64,000 bases of DNA from Microbacterium ureisolvens (GTDB lineage: Bacteria; Actinomycetota; Actinomycetes; Actinomycetales; Microbacteriaceae): the NCBI RefSeq assembly GCF_015278315.1, contig NZ_JADIJE010000005.1, positions 186,001 to 250,000 of the forward strand, given 5' to 3'. The notes below the pieces were generated by a model that made no database searches, was not told where the DNA came from, and saw only the letters and a list, made by a program, of their open reading frames with translations. Within the stretch, counting starts at the first letter, position 1, and each line of letters begins with the position of its first letter. Below are positions 52,324 through 60,946 of the stretch, piece by piece. Position numbers and translations under genes: made by a program.

Positions 52324-53136
52324 TCAGGTGAGTTCGTGGAGCAGGAAGGCGCCGAGGAAGCCGATCGTCGCCCAGAGGCCGGTGAGCGCGTGCTGCTCGT
52401 CGAAGGCCTCGGGGATCATGGTGTTGCACACCATGGCGAGGAGACCGCCGGCGGCGATCGTCGTGATCAGGGCGATGAGGCTCGGTGACGCCGACTGGAA
52501 AGCGACATAGCCGAGCACCGACGCGATGACGGTGATCAGCGCGATGCCGCTCCACAGGAGCGCGACATAGCGCCCGCCGGTGCCGCCGCGCTTGAGGGCG
52601 GCGGTGGATCCGAGACCCTCGGGGAAGTTGCTGATCGCGATCGCCGCGACGATCGGGATGCTGATCCCGCCTTGCAGCACCGACAGACCCATGACGATGG
52701 ACTCCGGGATGCCGTCGATCAGGGCGCCGACGGCGATCACCAGGCCTGCGCCGCCGATGGCGCCGGTGCCGGCGCGGCGGGCGACGATGCTGGCGGGCAC
52801 GTCCTGGACGTCGGGTGCGTCGACCGCTCCCACGCCGCCGGCAGGGGAGCCCGAACCTTTCGGCTTCTTCCTTCGGCGCGAGATCAGCTGGTCGGCCACG
52901 ATGTAGAGGATCGCGCCGCCGAGGAACCCGAACGTGGTGGGGATGAGCCCGCCGTCGTCGGCGGCCTCCTCCACCAGCTCGAAGGCCAGCGTGGAGATGA
53001 GCACGCCCGCGCCGACGGCCATGATCCCCGCGACGATCCGCTGCGGGATGTCGACGAACCACGCCACTGCCGCTCCCACGAGCAGCGTGCCGCCGCCGAT
53101 CAGACCGCTCAGCGCCGCGAGCCAGAGTCCGTCCAT
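52324..53136 (-). CDS. ZIP family metal transporter
   Basis: A 270-aa ZIP-family protein with about eight membrane helices. VIAVGALIDGIPESIVMGLS and AIAISNFPEGLGSTAALK carry the paired metal-binding motifs (D-x-x-P-E and N-x-P-E-G) of helices 4 and 5. The loop between helices 3 and 4 (about 85-125) is basic then acidic and has no His-rich tract. Probably imports Zn2+, Fe2+ or Mn2+. TAGGTT six bases before the ATG suggests a leaderless mRNA. Confidence 0.9.
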   Translation of the reverse strand: MDGLWLAALSGLIGGGTLLVGAAVAWFVDIPQRIVAGIMAVGAGVLISTLAFELVEEAADDGGLIPTTFGFLGGAILYIVADQLISRRRKKPKGSGSPAGGVGAVDAPDVQDVPASIVARRAGTGAIGGAGLVIAVGALIDGIPESIVMGLSVLQGGISIPIVAAIAISNFPEGLGSTAALKRGGTGGRYVALLWSGIALITVIASVLGYVAFQSASPSLIALITTIAAGGLLAMVCNTMIPEAFDEQHALTGLWATIGFLGAFLLHELT

Positions 53137-53142
53137 TGCGCC

Positions 53143-53148
53143 AACCTA
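53143..53148 (-). promoter_or_regulatory. -10 element of ZIP gene (leaderless)
   Basis: TAGGTT on the minus strand, six bases before the ATG at 53136. Confidence 0.45.
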
Positions 53149-53161
53149 GTGGCCCGGACAG

Positions 53162-53198
53162 CGGATGCCTCGGCGAAACGCGTTCGCCGAGGCATCCG
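53162..53198. terminator. Terminator of the acyl-CoA ligase gene
   Basis: CGGATGCCTCGGCGAA pairs perfectly with TTCGCCGAGGCATCCG (16 bp) around ACGCG. It lies downstream of the ligase stop and is also built from an inverted GGATGCC/GGCATCC pair. Confidence 0.8.
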
Positions 53199-53219
53199 TC
53201 CGTTTGTCAGTCACGGGGA

Positions 53220-54812
53220 TCAGACGGTCGCCGCCTCCCGCGCGCGCAGGTCCTTGCGCAGGATCTTGCCGGCGCTGGACTTCGGGATCGCGTCGATGAA
53301 CTCGACGCGGCGCACCTTCTTGTGCGGTGCGACCTGATCGGCGACGAACGCCATGACCTCGTCCTCGGTGAGTCCGGAGTCGGGTGCCGGCACGATGAAG
53401 GCCTTCGGGATCTCCTGCTTGTCGTCGTCGAGCACGCCGATGACCGCGGCATCCATCACCTTCGGGTGACCCAGGAGCAGCGCCTCGAGCTCGGCCGGCG
53501 CGATCTGATAGCCCTTGTACTTGATGAGCTCCTTCACCCGATCGACGATCGAGAAGTAACCGCCCTCGTGGTAGACGGCGATGTCGCCGGTGTGGAGGAA
53601 GCCGTCGGCGTCGAGCGTCGCGGCCGTCGCCTCGGGCTGGTTCAGGTAGCCGAGCATGACGTTCGGTCCCTTGACCCACAGCTCGCCGGCCTTGGTGACG
53701 CCGTCCGGGCCCACCTCGGTGATCTCCTCGCCCGTCTCGGTGTCGACGAGCTTGTTCTGGCTGTTCGGCAGCATCACGCCGACCGAGCTCACCGGGATGT
53801 CGAAGCGGTCGTTCGGCATGGCGTGCGAGACGGGGCTGAGCTCGCTCATGCCGTACCCCTGCATCATCCGCGCGTTGATCCGGCGGCCGGCCGTCTCAGC
53901 CGTCTCGCCGTCCAGCGGCGCCGCGCCGGAGAACACCGTGTGCACGCTCGAGATGTCGAACTGGTCGACGACCGGGTGCTTCGCGAGGGCGACGGCGATG
54001 GGCGGCGCGATGTACAGATACGTGCACTGGAACTTCTGGATGTTCGTCAGGAACTCGACGAGGTCGAACTTCGGCATCGTCACGAGGCTGGCCCGCTGGC
54101 GGAGCGCCAGGTTCAGCAGCACCGTCATGCCGTAGATGTGGAAGAACGGCAGCACCGCCAGCACGCGATCTGTCTCGGCCAGGTCGAGGGCGACGCGGCA
54201 CTGTGCGACGTTGGCGACGAGGTTGCGGTGCGACAGCATGACGCCCTTGGGTACGCCGGTCGTTCCGGACGAGTACGGGAGCACCGCTACGTGCGTCGCC
54301 GGGTCGAACGACACGTCCGGCGCGGGGGACCCCTCCGTGAGCAGCTGCCGCAGGTTCGGGTGCCCGGAGGCGCCGTCCAGCACGATCACGCGCTCGTGCG
54401 GGATGCCGACGGCCTCGGCGGCGGTGGATGCCTGGGCGAGGAGCGGGCTCACGGTCACCAGCCATGTGGCTCCGGCATCCCGCAGCTGCTTCTCGATCTC
54501 GCCCGCGGTGTACAGCGAGTTGACGGTCGTGACGGTCGCCCCGGCGCGGAGGATGCCGTGGAACACGGTGGCGAACGCGGGAACGTTCGGGCACAGCAGG
54601 CCCACGACGGTCTCGACCCCCACGCCGCGGGCAGCAAGCGCACCGGCGAAGAGGTCGATCTGCGTGCGCAGCGCGCCGTAGGTGGTCTCGGCGCCGGTGG
54701 CGGGATCGATGAGCGCGACGCGCCCCAGATCCTCCTCCGTCAGGCTCGCGAACAGGTAGTCGTAGATGCTGAGCTCGGGGATCTCGACATCGGGATGCGG
54801 ACTGGTGAACAC
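53220..54812 (-). CDS. 4-coumarate:CoA ligase-like acyl-CoA synthetase
   Basis: A 530-aa AMP-binding adenylate-forming enzyme. P-loop PYSSGTTGVPKGVMLSHRN, MQGYGMSELSPVSH, DGFLHTGDIAVYHEGGYF, VKELIKYKGYQIAPAELEALL and C-terminal Lys in PKSSAGKILRKDLR are all present. The 4-coumarate:CoA ligase-like subgroup activates aromatic or medium/long-chain carboxylates. GTG at 54812 with GAAGGAGAT upstream; the frame extends further but reads through promoter-like DNA. Monocistronic between two terminators. Substrate not predictable. Confidence 0.93.
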   Translation of the reverse strand: MFTSPHPDVEIPELSIYDYLFASLTEEDLGRVALIDPATGAETTYGALRTQIDLFAGALAARGVGVETVVGLLCPNVPAFATVFHGILRAGATVTTVNSLYTAGEIEKQLRDAGATWLVTVSPLLAQASTAAEAVGIPHERVIVLDGASGHPNLRQLLTEGSPAPDVSFDPATHVAVLPYSSGTTGVPKGVMLSHRNLVANVAQCRVALDLAETDRVLAVLPFFHIYGMTVLLNLALRQRASLVTMPKFDLVEFLTNIQKFQCTYLYIAPPIAVALAKHPVVDQFDISSVHTVFSGAAPLDGETAETAGRRINARMMQGYGMSELSPVSHAMPNDRFDIPVSSVGVMLPNSQNKLVDTETGEEITEVGPDGVTKAGELWVKGPNVMLGYLNQPEATAATLDADGFLHTGDIAVYHEGGYFSIVDRVKELIKYKGYQIAPAELEALLLGHPKVMDAAVIGVLDDDKQEIPKAFIVPAPDSGLTEDEVMAFVADQVAPHKKVRRVEFIDAIPKSSAGKILRKDLRAREAATV

Positions 54813-54982
54813 CGGATCTCCTTCGATCGGGCGGCAGGGCGGTCGATCGGCGCGCCCGGGGCGCGCCGTGCGACCATCATGCCATCGCGCTGCCGGATTT
54901 TGGCACGGGATTCCGCGACCTGTGGAACGCAGTCTCAGTGCTCGCGCCTTCGAAGCGTGCTGCCCGGCGGACACCGGTCTCG

Positions 54983-55021
54983 CCGGACGCCCGGTCACCG
55001 AGAGGGTGACCGGGCGTCCGG
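54983..55021. terminator. Terminator of the amino acid dehydrogenase gene
   Basis: CCGGACGCCCGGTCACC and GGTGACCGGGCGTCCGG form a perfect 17-bp stem with a 5-nt loop, 22 bp after the dehydrogenase stop. Confidence 0.8.
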
Positions 55022-55042
55022 GCGCTGCGAGCGGTCTGTCGG

Positions 55043-56128
55043 TCAGTGGGTGAGAGCGGGCTGACGGCCGCCGGCGGCCAGCCGTTCGGCGGCGAGGCCC
55101 TCTGCAGCCTCGAGCGGCGTCACACTCCGCGCCTCGGCCTCGTCGAAGATGCGGCGGACGGTGTCGCCGATGTGGCCGACGCGCTCCATGATCTCGGCGC
55201 GCGTGCCGAGCTTCTTCGCCTCGAGGTCGAGGTAGATCACGCCGCCGGCGTTCACCACGAAGTCGGGGGCGTACAGGATGCCGCGCCCGGCCAGCCGGTC
55301 CGCGCCGCTGTGATCGGCGAGCGGGTTGTTGGCGGGACCGCAGACCGCCTTCGCATCGAGGGCGTCGATCACCTCGTCGGTGAGGAGCCCGCCGATGCCG
55401 GCCGGAACGAACACGTCCGCCGGGACGAGGTGCTCCGATCCCGGGGCCACCCAGTCGGCGCCGAGCTCGGTCGCCAGGTCGCGCTTGGCGGGGTTGACGT
55501 CAGTCACGGTGAGCCGCGCGCCCTCGGCCGAGAGTCGCACCGCGAGGCGGCTGCCGACCTGACCGAGGCCCGAGATCGTGATGTGGCGGCCCTGGACGTC
55601 TGCGGCGCCGGCGACCCGCTCCAGCGTGGCGCGCAGGGACTCGTAGACGCCGAGGCTCGTCGGGCCGGCGGGCTCACCCGATCCGCCGACGGCGTCGGGG
55701 AGCCCGACGACGTGTTCGGTGCGCTCGCTCACGACGAGCATGTCCTCGGTCGTCGAGCCGACGTCCTCCGCGGTGCGGTACAGGCCGTGGAGCGACTCGA
55801 CGGCATCGCCCAGGTCGAGGAAGGCGGCGCGACGGCGGTCGGCGTCGAGCATCGTGCCCGGAGGCAGGGCGATCACGGACTTGCCGCCGCCCGCATCGAG
55901 GCCTGCCGCCGCGTTCTTGAGGGTCATGGCGGCGGAGAGCCGCAGCGCGTCGCCGAGGGCATCGCTCCAGTGGGGGTACGTCCACAGGCGCGCGCCGCCG
56001 AGGGCGGAGCCGAGGACGGAGGAATGCAGCGCCACAGCGATGAACAGGCCGCTGCGCCGCCCGGTGATCACCTCCACCCGCTCATGCTGGAAATCGGGCA
56101 GGGGCAGGGAGGGCACAGTGTGCGTCAT
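55043..56128 (-). CDS. Valine/leucine/phenylalanine-type amino acid dehydrogenase
   Basis: A 361-aa Glu/Leu/Phe/Val dehydrogenase family protein. AMTLKNAAAGLDAGGGKSVI contains the GGGK catalytic Lys region; the NAD-binding fold is ITISGLGQVGSRLAVRLSAEGARL; AVCGPANNPLA and ILYAPDFVVNAGGVIYL are family-typical. It oxidatively deaminates branched or aromatic amino acids to 2-oxo acids. Start ATG 56128 with GGAAG; the open frame to 56254 is not supported. Single gene. Confidence 0.93.
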   Translation of the reverse strand: MTHTVPSLPLPDFQHERVEVITGRRSGLFIAVALHSSVLGSALGGARLWTYPHWSDALGDALRLSAAMTLKNAAAGLDAGGGKSVIALPPGTMLDADRRRAAFLDLGDAVESLHGLYRTAEDVGSTTEDMLVVSERTEHVVGLPDAVGGSGEPAGPTSLGVYESLRATLERVAGAADVQGRHITISGLGQVGSRLAVRLSAEGARLTVTDVNPAKRDLATELGADWVAPGSEHLVPADVFVPAGIGGLLTDEVIDALDAKAVCGPANNPLADHSGADRLAGRGILYAPDFVVNAGGVIYLDLEAKKLGTRAEIMERVGHIGDTVRRIFDEAEARSVTPLEAAEGLAAERLAAGGRQPALTH

Positions 56129-56309
56129 CGCGATACTTCCTTCGGCGGGCCTCGTGGGCGGTGCGCTGCGGATGGCGCGGCTTTGCGGCATCCGTCTCCC
56201 ATTGCACACCGGTTCGGCGGATTGTTCAACCGCGTCCACGGCGAGTGCGCACATTGCATCGCGCGCGCCGCGGCGCCTGCGCAGTCGTCAGCACAGTGCG
56301 CGCCGTCGA

Positions 56310-56315
56310 TAGCAT
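56310..56315 (+). promoter_or_regulatory. -10 element of methyltransferase gene (leaderless)
   Basis: TAGCAT six bases before the ATG at 56322. Confidence 0.5.
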
Positions 56316-56321
56316 CGGGGG

Positions 56322-57119
56322 ATGCCCGACGCCTACACCCACGGTCATCACGAGAGCGTGCTGCGCTCGCACCGCTGGCGCACCGCCGAGAACTCCGCCG
56401 CCTACCTGCTTCCGCACCTGCGTCCCGGCGTCTCGATCCTCGATGTGGGGAGCGGTCCCGGCACGATCACCGCGGATCTCGCGGCCGTCGCGCTGCCGGG
56501 TCGCGTGGTGGGGACGGATGCCTCCGCCGACGTCGTCGCCCAGGCCGCGGCCGACCACTCCGCGTCGAACCTCTCGTTCGAGGTCGGCGACGCTTATGCC
56601 CTGGCCTACGGTGACGGCGAGTTCGACGTCGTGCACGCGCATCAGGTGCTGCAGCACGTGGACCGGCCGGTCGACATGCTGCGGGAGCTCGGCCGGGTCG
56701 CCGGGCCCGACGGCCTGGTCGCCGCGCGCGACGTCGACTACGAGGGCGTCATCTGGTATCCGCTGATCCCCGCCCTCGACGAGTGGCTCGCCCTCTATCT
56801 CGCCACGCACCGCAGCGTCGCCGGCGAGCCCGCCGCCGGACGCCGGCTCAAGGCCTGGGCTCGCGAGGCCGGCCTCGCCGACATCCGCGCCACGGCGTCG
56901 CTGTGGCTGTTCGAGGGCGAGGCCGACCGGTCGTGGTGGGGAGGCATGTGGGCCGACCGCGTGCTGCAGTCCGCGTTCGCCGATTCGGCCCGCGCGACGG
57001 GCGCCGATGACGCGCTGCTCGAGCGCATCTCGGAGGGATGGCGCGAGTGGGCTGCGGCCGAGGACGGCTGGCTGCTCATGCCCCACGGCGAGATCCTCGC
57101 GCGCGGACCGCGTCGTTAG
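56322..57119 (+). CDS. Class I SAM-dependent methyltransferase
   Basis: A 265-aa methyltransferase. Motif I SILDVGSGPGTITADLAA (38-55), then VVGTDASADVV, FEVGDAYALAYGDGEFDVVHAHQVLQHV (motifs II-III) and a C-terminal helical lid. Resembles the UbiE/Methyltransf_11 group; substrate unknown. A -10 six bases upstream suggests a leaderless mRNA. The next gene starts 9 bp later but has its own -10 inside the end of this one. Confidence 0.9.
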   Translation: MPDAYTHGHHESVLRSHRWRTAENSAAYLLPHLRPGVSILDVGSGPGTITADLAAVALPGRVVGTDASADVVAQAAADHSASNLSFEVGDAYALAYGDGEFDVVHAHQVLQHVDRPVDMLRELGRVAGPDGLVAARDVDYEGVIWYPLIPALDEWLALYLATHRSVAGEPAAGRRLKAWAREAGLADIRATASLWLFEGEADRSWWGGMWADRVLQSAFADSARATGADDALLERISEGWREWAAAEDGWLLMPHGEILARGPRR

Positions 57120-57122
57120 GCT
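57117..57122 (+). promoter_or_regulatory. -10 element of YbaK-like gene (leaderless)
   Basis: TAGGCT overlapping the methyltransferase stop codon, six bases before the GTG at 57129. Confidence 0.45.
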
Positions 57123-57128
57123 GAGCCG

Positions 57129-57611
57129 GTGACCACGCCCGCCTCGCTTCCCGCCCGCAGTCGTCTCGTGCACGACGCCATCCGCGCCGCCGGCATCACC
57201 GGCGACATCGTGGTGCTGCCGGATGCCGCCTCCACCGCGGCGCTCGCCGCTGAGGCGCTGGGGGTCGAGGTGGGTGCGATCGCCAACAGCCTGGTGTTCT
57301 TCAGCGACGGCGAGCCGCTTCTGGTCATGACCAGCGGCGCGCACCGCGTCGACACGGCAGCGCTCGCCGCGCGGCTCGGCCGCGCGAAGATCCAGCGCGC
57401 GACGCCGGAGCAGGTCAGGGAGGCGACCGGCCAGGCGATCGGCGGCGTCGCACCGACGGGGCATCCGTCACCGCTCGCGACAGTCGTCGACGAGGACCTC
57501 GCTGCGTTCCCCGAGATCTGGGCCGCCGGCGGCACGCCGCACACCGTGTTCCCGATGACCTACGACGAGCTCGTGCGGCTCACCGGCGGCGCTGTAGCCA
57601 AGGTGGACTGA
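57129..57611 (+). CDS. YbaK/EbsC-type aminoacyl-tRNA deacylase
   Basis: A 160-aa protein of the YbaK/prolyl-tRNA-editing fold. ALGVEVGAIANSLVFFSDGEPLLVMTSGAHRVD, LGRAKIQRATPEQVREATGQAIGGVAPTGHP (with the conserved GGVxPxG loop) and AAGGTPHTVFPMTYDELVRLTGG are signatures. Such enzymes hydrolyse mischarged tRNA, for example Cys-tRNA(Pro) or Ala-tRNA(Pro). GTG start with its own leaderless-type -10. Confidence 0.93.
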   Translation: MTTPASLPARSRLVHDAIRAAGITGDIVVLPDAASTAALAAEALGVEVGAIANSLVFFSDGEPLLVMTSGAHRVDTAALAARLGRAKIQRATPEQVREATGQAIGGVAPTGHPSPLATVVDEDLAAFPEIWAAGGTPHTVFPMTYDELVRLTGGAVAKVD

Positions 57612-57647
57612 GGCGAGGCGCAGCGCCGTCCATCGCAGCGACCTCCC

Positions 57648-57676
57648 TTGACGGCCCGTCCGTCGAGGGGTAGAAG
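57648..57676 (+). promoter_or_regulatory. Promoter of secreted M14 carboxypeptidase
   Basis: TTGACG (57648-57653), a 17-bp spacer and TAGAAG (57671-57676). Predicted start near 57683 leaves a leader of about 70 nt ending in AAGGGGAAG before ATG 57752, and so supports that start over 57677. Confidence 0.5.
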
Positions 57677-57751
57677 TTGACCGTTCGTGTCGCGCCGAGC
57701 GGGATTCCGACGCGACCCGGGTCTTCGCGCATGCGTGACAAGGGGAAGCAC

Positions 57752-60700
57752 ATGATCCGTAAGCTCGCCGTCGCCACCACCGCAGCCCTCGTGCTCACCG
57801 GTCTGGCGGTGACGCCGGCTTTCGCCAGCCCCGAACCTCCGCCCCCCGCCGACGACGTGCTCGCGGTCTACACCGGAACCGTGGATGCCGCCGGGATGGG
57901 CGCGATCGTCGGGCTGGGCGTGGACCGGCACGAGATCGTCACCACCGAGAGCGAGACGCCCGGCCAGATCGGCGTGCAGGTGATCCTCAGTCCCGATCAG
58001 GCGGCGGCGCTCGCCGAGGAGGGCGAGCCACTCGAGCGCAAACAGCCTGGCGCGCAGCGCCGGTCGCTGGCTGCGGGCGATGGTGTCTTCCGTCGGTACA
58101 GCGGTGACGGCGGTCTGCTGGAGGAACTCCAGGGCGTCGCTGCGGCCTATCCGAAGATCGCACAGTTCCGCGTCATCGGGCGGACCGTGCAGGGGCAGGA
58201 CATCGGAGCCGTCCGGCTGACGGGCAACGTCGCCCGGCAGAAGCGAGATGGTAAGCGCCCGACCACGGTCTACGTCGGAGCCCAGCACGCGCGGGAGTGG
58301 ATCACCCCCGAGATGGTGCGCCGTCTGCTCGACCACATCGCGACGTCGTACGGCAGCGACGGCCGCATCACCGACATCGTGAACACCACCGAACTGTGGT
58401 TCGTGCCCGTCGCCAACCCGGACGGGTACGATTTCACGTTCGAGGAGGGCCGGCGGCTCTGGCGCAAGAACCTGAGCGACAACAACGGCGACGGGCAGAT
58501 CACGGCGGGCGACGGCGTCGATCTCAACCGCAACTTCCCGACGCGCTGGGGCTACGACAACGAAGGATCGTCGCCGTCGCCGTCATCGGACACGTATCGT
58601 GGCCCGGCGCCTGCGTCCGAGCCGGAGACGCAGGCGCTCGACGGACTCTTCGCCGACGTCACGCCGGAGTTCCTCGTCAACTATCACTCCGCGGCCGAAC
58701 TGCTCCTGCACGGCATCGGCTGGCAGGTCGCAACGCCCTCGCCGGACGACGTCATCTACGAGGCCATGGTCGGCGACGACGCCGACCCTGCCGTCCCCGG
58801 CTACGACCCGGACCTCTCGGCCGAGCTCTACACGACGAACGGCGACACCGACTCGCACGCGCAGGAGGCATACGGCACGCTGGGGTTCACGCCCGAGATG
58901 GCGACCTGCGAGTCGGCCTCGAACTCCGTGCCCGACGACGAGTGGGAGGCGGACGCCTGTGAGAGCGGGTTCAACTTCCCCGACGACGAGGAGCTGATCC
59001 AGGCGGAGTTCGAGAAGAACATCCCGTTCGCGCTCGCCGTGGCCGAGTCGGCGAAGGATCCGAACGACCCGGTCTCCGTCGTCGGTCGCGACGCCGAGGA
59101 CTTCCGCGTCGACTCGTTCTCGGTGTCATACGGCGATCCGCAGACGGTCGCCGTATGGGCGAAGCGCGACATGCTGCTGAAGATCGCGAACTACCGCATC
59201 AACGGCGGACCCACGAGGTACGCGCTCCTCAGGGAATGGGACGGCGGCGAGCGCTACGGCGACGAGAACGTCGATTATTACGGCGAGTACCGCGCCACGG
59301 TGACCGGCGCCGAGCCGGGCGATTCGGTCGAGGTCTGGTTCACCGCGCGACCCTCACCACGCGACATCCTCGCCAATCGATCGATCAAGAAGATCGAAAG
59401 CGAGCACTTCACGTACGAGGTGGTGCAGGACACCGGAAGCTCGGTGCTGGTGATCGCCAATGAGGACTACAGCGGTGCCCGCAATGACGGCGAACCGCCG
59501 CAGGCGGACGGACCGAAGTACCTCGACGCGCATGTCGCCGCCCTCGAAGCCAACGGCGTCACGCCCGACGTCTGGGATGTCGACGCCGACGGCGTGCCCC
59601 ACGACCTCGGCGTGCTCAGTCACTACGACGCGGTGCTGTGGTACCTGGGCGACAACAGGCTCACTCAGGACGAGGAGGACCTGCTCACCGACACCTACCT
59701 CTTCGGCGAGGTCACCGATCTGTCGGTCGCGGAGCGCCAGCAGTACCTCACGATCGCCGTGCGCGACTTCCTCAACGAAGGCGGCAAGCTGGCCTTCGCG
59801 GGGGAGACCGCCGGCTACTACGGTCAGCTCGGTGCGGCTCTCGGCGGCATCTACTACGGCCTCGACGGTGCGCCGGACGAAGACTGCGTGGTGACCTCGG
59901 ACTTCTTCGCAGACTGTCTGCTGCTGGCCGACGACTTCACCCAGTACTGGCTCGGCGCCTACGACCGCACCCCGGTCTCGGGCGCGGGCATCTCGGGAAT
60001 CGCCGAGCCGCTGACGGGCCTCGAAGCGCTGTTCGGCGGTCCCGCCGTCGCCGACAACCCCGTCGACGAGGCCGGCCAGCTCACGGTGACCAGCGACGTG
60101 CTCCCGGTCGAGGAGTTCCCGCAGTTCGAGAGCTGGGCCGCGGCCGAGTACCTTTCGCCATCGGGACCGTTCATCCCGGTCGGCGGTGAGTGGGCGATGT
60201 TCGCCTCGCACATCGACGACGGCTATCAGCGGCTGTCGCGCACCTACTCGGTGCCCGCGCTCGGGGCCGGCGAAACGGCGATGTTCGACGCGAAGATGTC
60301 GTACTGGACCGAGCTCGGCTACGACCACGTGATCGTCGAGGCGCGCGCGGTCGGAACCGACGAGTGGACGACGCTGGCAGACGAGAACGGCGCCACCTCG
60401 AGCGATCCGCCCGCGGAGTGCGAGGTCGGGTTCCTCCTCGAGGAGCACCCGCAGCTGGCGAACTACCTCACGCTCGGCAACCCGTGTCTGCCGACCGGGG
60501 CCACCGGTGAGTGGAACTCGTTCACCGGCAACTCCGGTGGCTGGATCCCCGTCTCGTTCGATCTCTCCGCGTACGCGGGGTCCGAGGTCGAGATCGTCGT
60601 GAGCTACGTGACAGATCCGTTCACCGGTGAGGTGGGGCTCATGCTCGACGACACGGCGCTCGTCGTCGGCGGCGCAGCCACCGAGGTCGAGGGCTTCGAG

Positions 60701-60910
60701 ACCGGCACCGGGGCTTGGCAGGTGCTGACCGCACCGGAGTCGAGCCCGGGCAACGCGGCGGAGTTCTTCCGCTACGACGCGGTCGGCCCGTTCTACAGCA
60801 CGACGGCCACGCCCGACACCCTGATGTTCGGCTTCGGTCTCGAGCAGCTCGAGTCCGACGAGGCACGCGCGGAGGTGGCAGCCCGGATCCTGGCGCACTT
60901 CGCAGGCTAG
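57752..60910 (+). CDS. Secreted M14 zinc carboxypeptidase with C-terminal accessory domains
   Basis: 1052 aa from ATG 57752: signal peptide IRKLAVATTAALVLTGLAVTPAFAS (cleavage near 26), a short propeptide-like region, then an M14 peptidase domain at about 115-450. Zinc ligands His179 and Glu182 (QHAREW) and His312 (NYHSAAELL), substrate-binding NRNFPTRWG (259-267) and catalytic Glu382 (FTPEMATCES) are present, so it should be active. The remaining 600 residues hold a beta domain (about 470-560) and regions resembling immune inhibitor A-type peptidase C-termini (FIPVGGEWAMFASHIDDGYQRLSRTY; VSFDLSAYAGSEVEIVVSYVTD). It probably digests extracellular protein. Confidence 0.93.
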   Translation: MIRKLAVATTAALVLTGLAVTPAFASPEPPPPADDVLAVYTGTVDAAGMGAIVGLGVDRHEIVTTESETPGQIGVQVILSPDQAAALAEEGEPLERKQPGAQRRSLAAGDGVFRRYSGDGGLLEELQGVAAAYPKIAQFRVIGRTVQGQDIGAVRLTGNVARQKRDGKRPTTVYVGAQHAREWITPEMVRRLLDHIATSYGSDGRITDIVNTTELWFVPVANPDGYDFTFEEGRRLWRKNLSDNNGDGQITAGDGVDLNRNFPTRWGYDNEGSSPSPSSDTYRGPAPASEPETQALDGLFADVTPEFLVNYHSAAELLLHGIGWQVATPSPDDVIYEAMVGDDADPAVPGYDPDLSAELYTTNGDTDSHAQEAYGTLGFTPEMATCESASNSVPDDEWEADACESGFNFPDDEELIQAEFEKNIPFALAVAESAKDPNDPVSVVGRDAEDFRVDSFSVSYGDPQTVAVWAKRDMLLKIANYRINGGPTRYALLREWDGGERYGDENVDYYGEYRATVTGAEPGDSVEVWFTARPSPRDILANRSIKKIESEHFTYEVVQDTGSSVLVIANEDYSGARNDGEPPQADGPKYLDAHVAALEANGVTPDVWDVDADGVPHDLGVLSHYDAVLWYLGDNRLTQDEEDLLTDTYLFGEVTDLSVAERQQYLTIAVRDFLNEGGKLAFAGETAGYYGQLGAALGGIYYGLDGAPDEDCVVTSDFFADCLLLADDFTQYWLGAYDRTPVSGAGISGIAEPLTGLEALFGGPAVADNPVDEAGQLTVTSDVLPVEEFPQFESWAAAEYLSPSGPFIPVGGEWAMFASHIDDGYQRLSRTYSVPALGAGETAMFDAKMSYWTELGYDHVIVEARAVGTDEWTTLADENGATSSDPPAECEVGFLLEEHPQLANYLTLGNPCLPTGATGEWNSFTGNSGGWIPVSFDLSAYAGSEVEIVVSYVTDPFTGEVGLMLDDTALVVGGAATEVEGFETGTGAWQVLTAPESSPGNAAEFFRYDAVGPFYSTTATPDTLMFGFGLEQLESDEARAEVAARILAHFAG

Positions 60911-60915
60911 CGAGC

Positions 60916-60946
60916 GAGGCGCCCGGCCGACCCGGCCGGGCGCCTC
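60916..60946. terminator. Bidirectional terminator between M14 gene and amylo-1,6-glucosidase
   Basis: A perfect 14-bp stem, GAGGCGCCCGGCCG / CGGCCGGGCGCCTC, with loop ACC. It overlaps the glucosidase stop codon. Confidence 0.8.
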
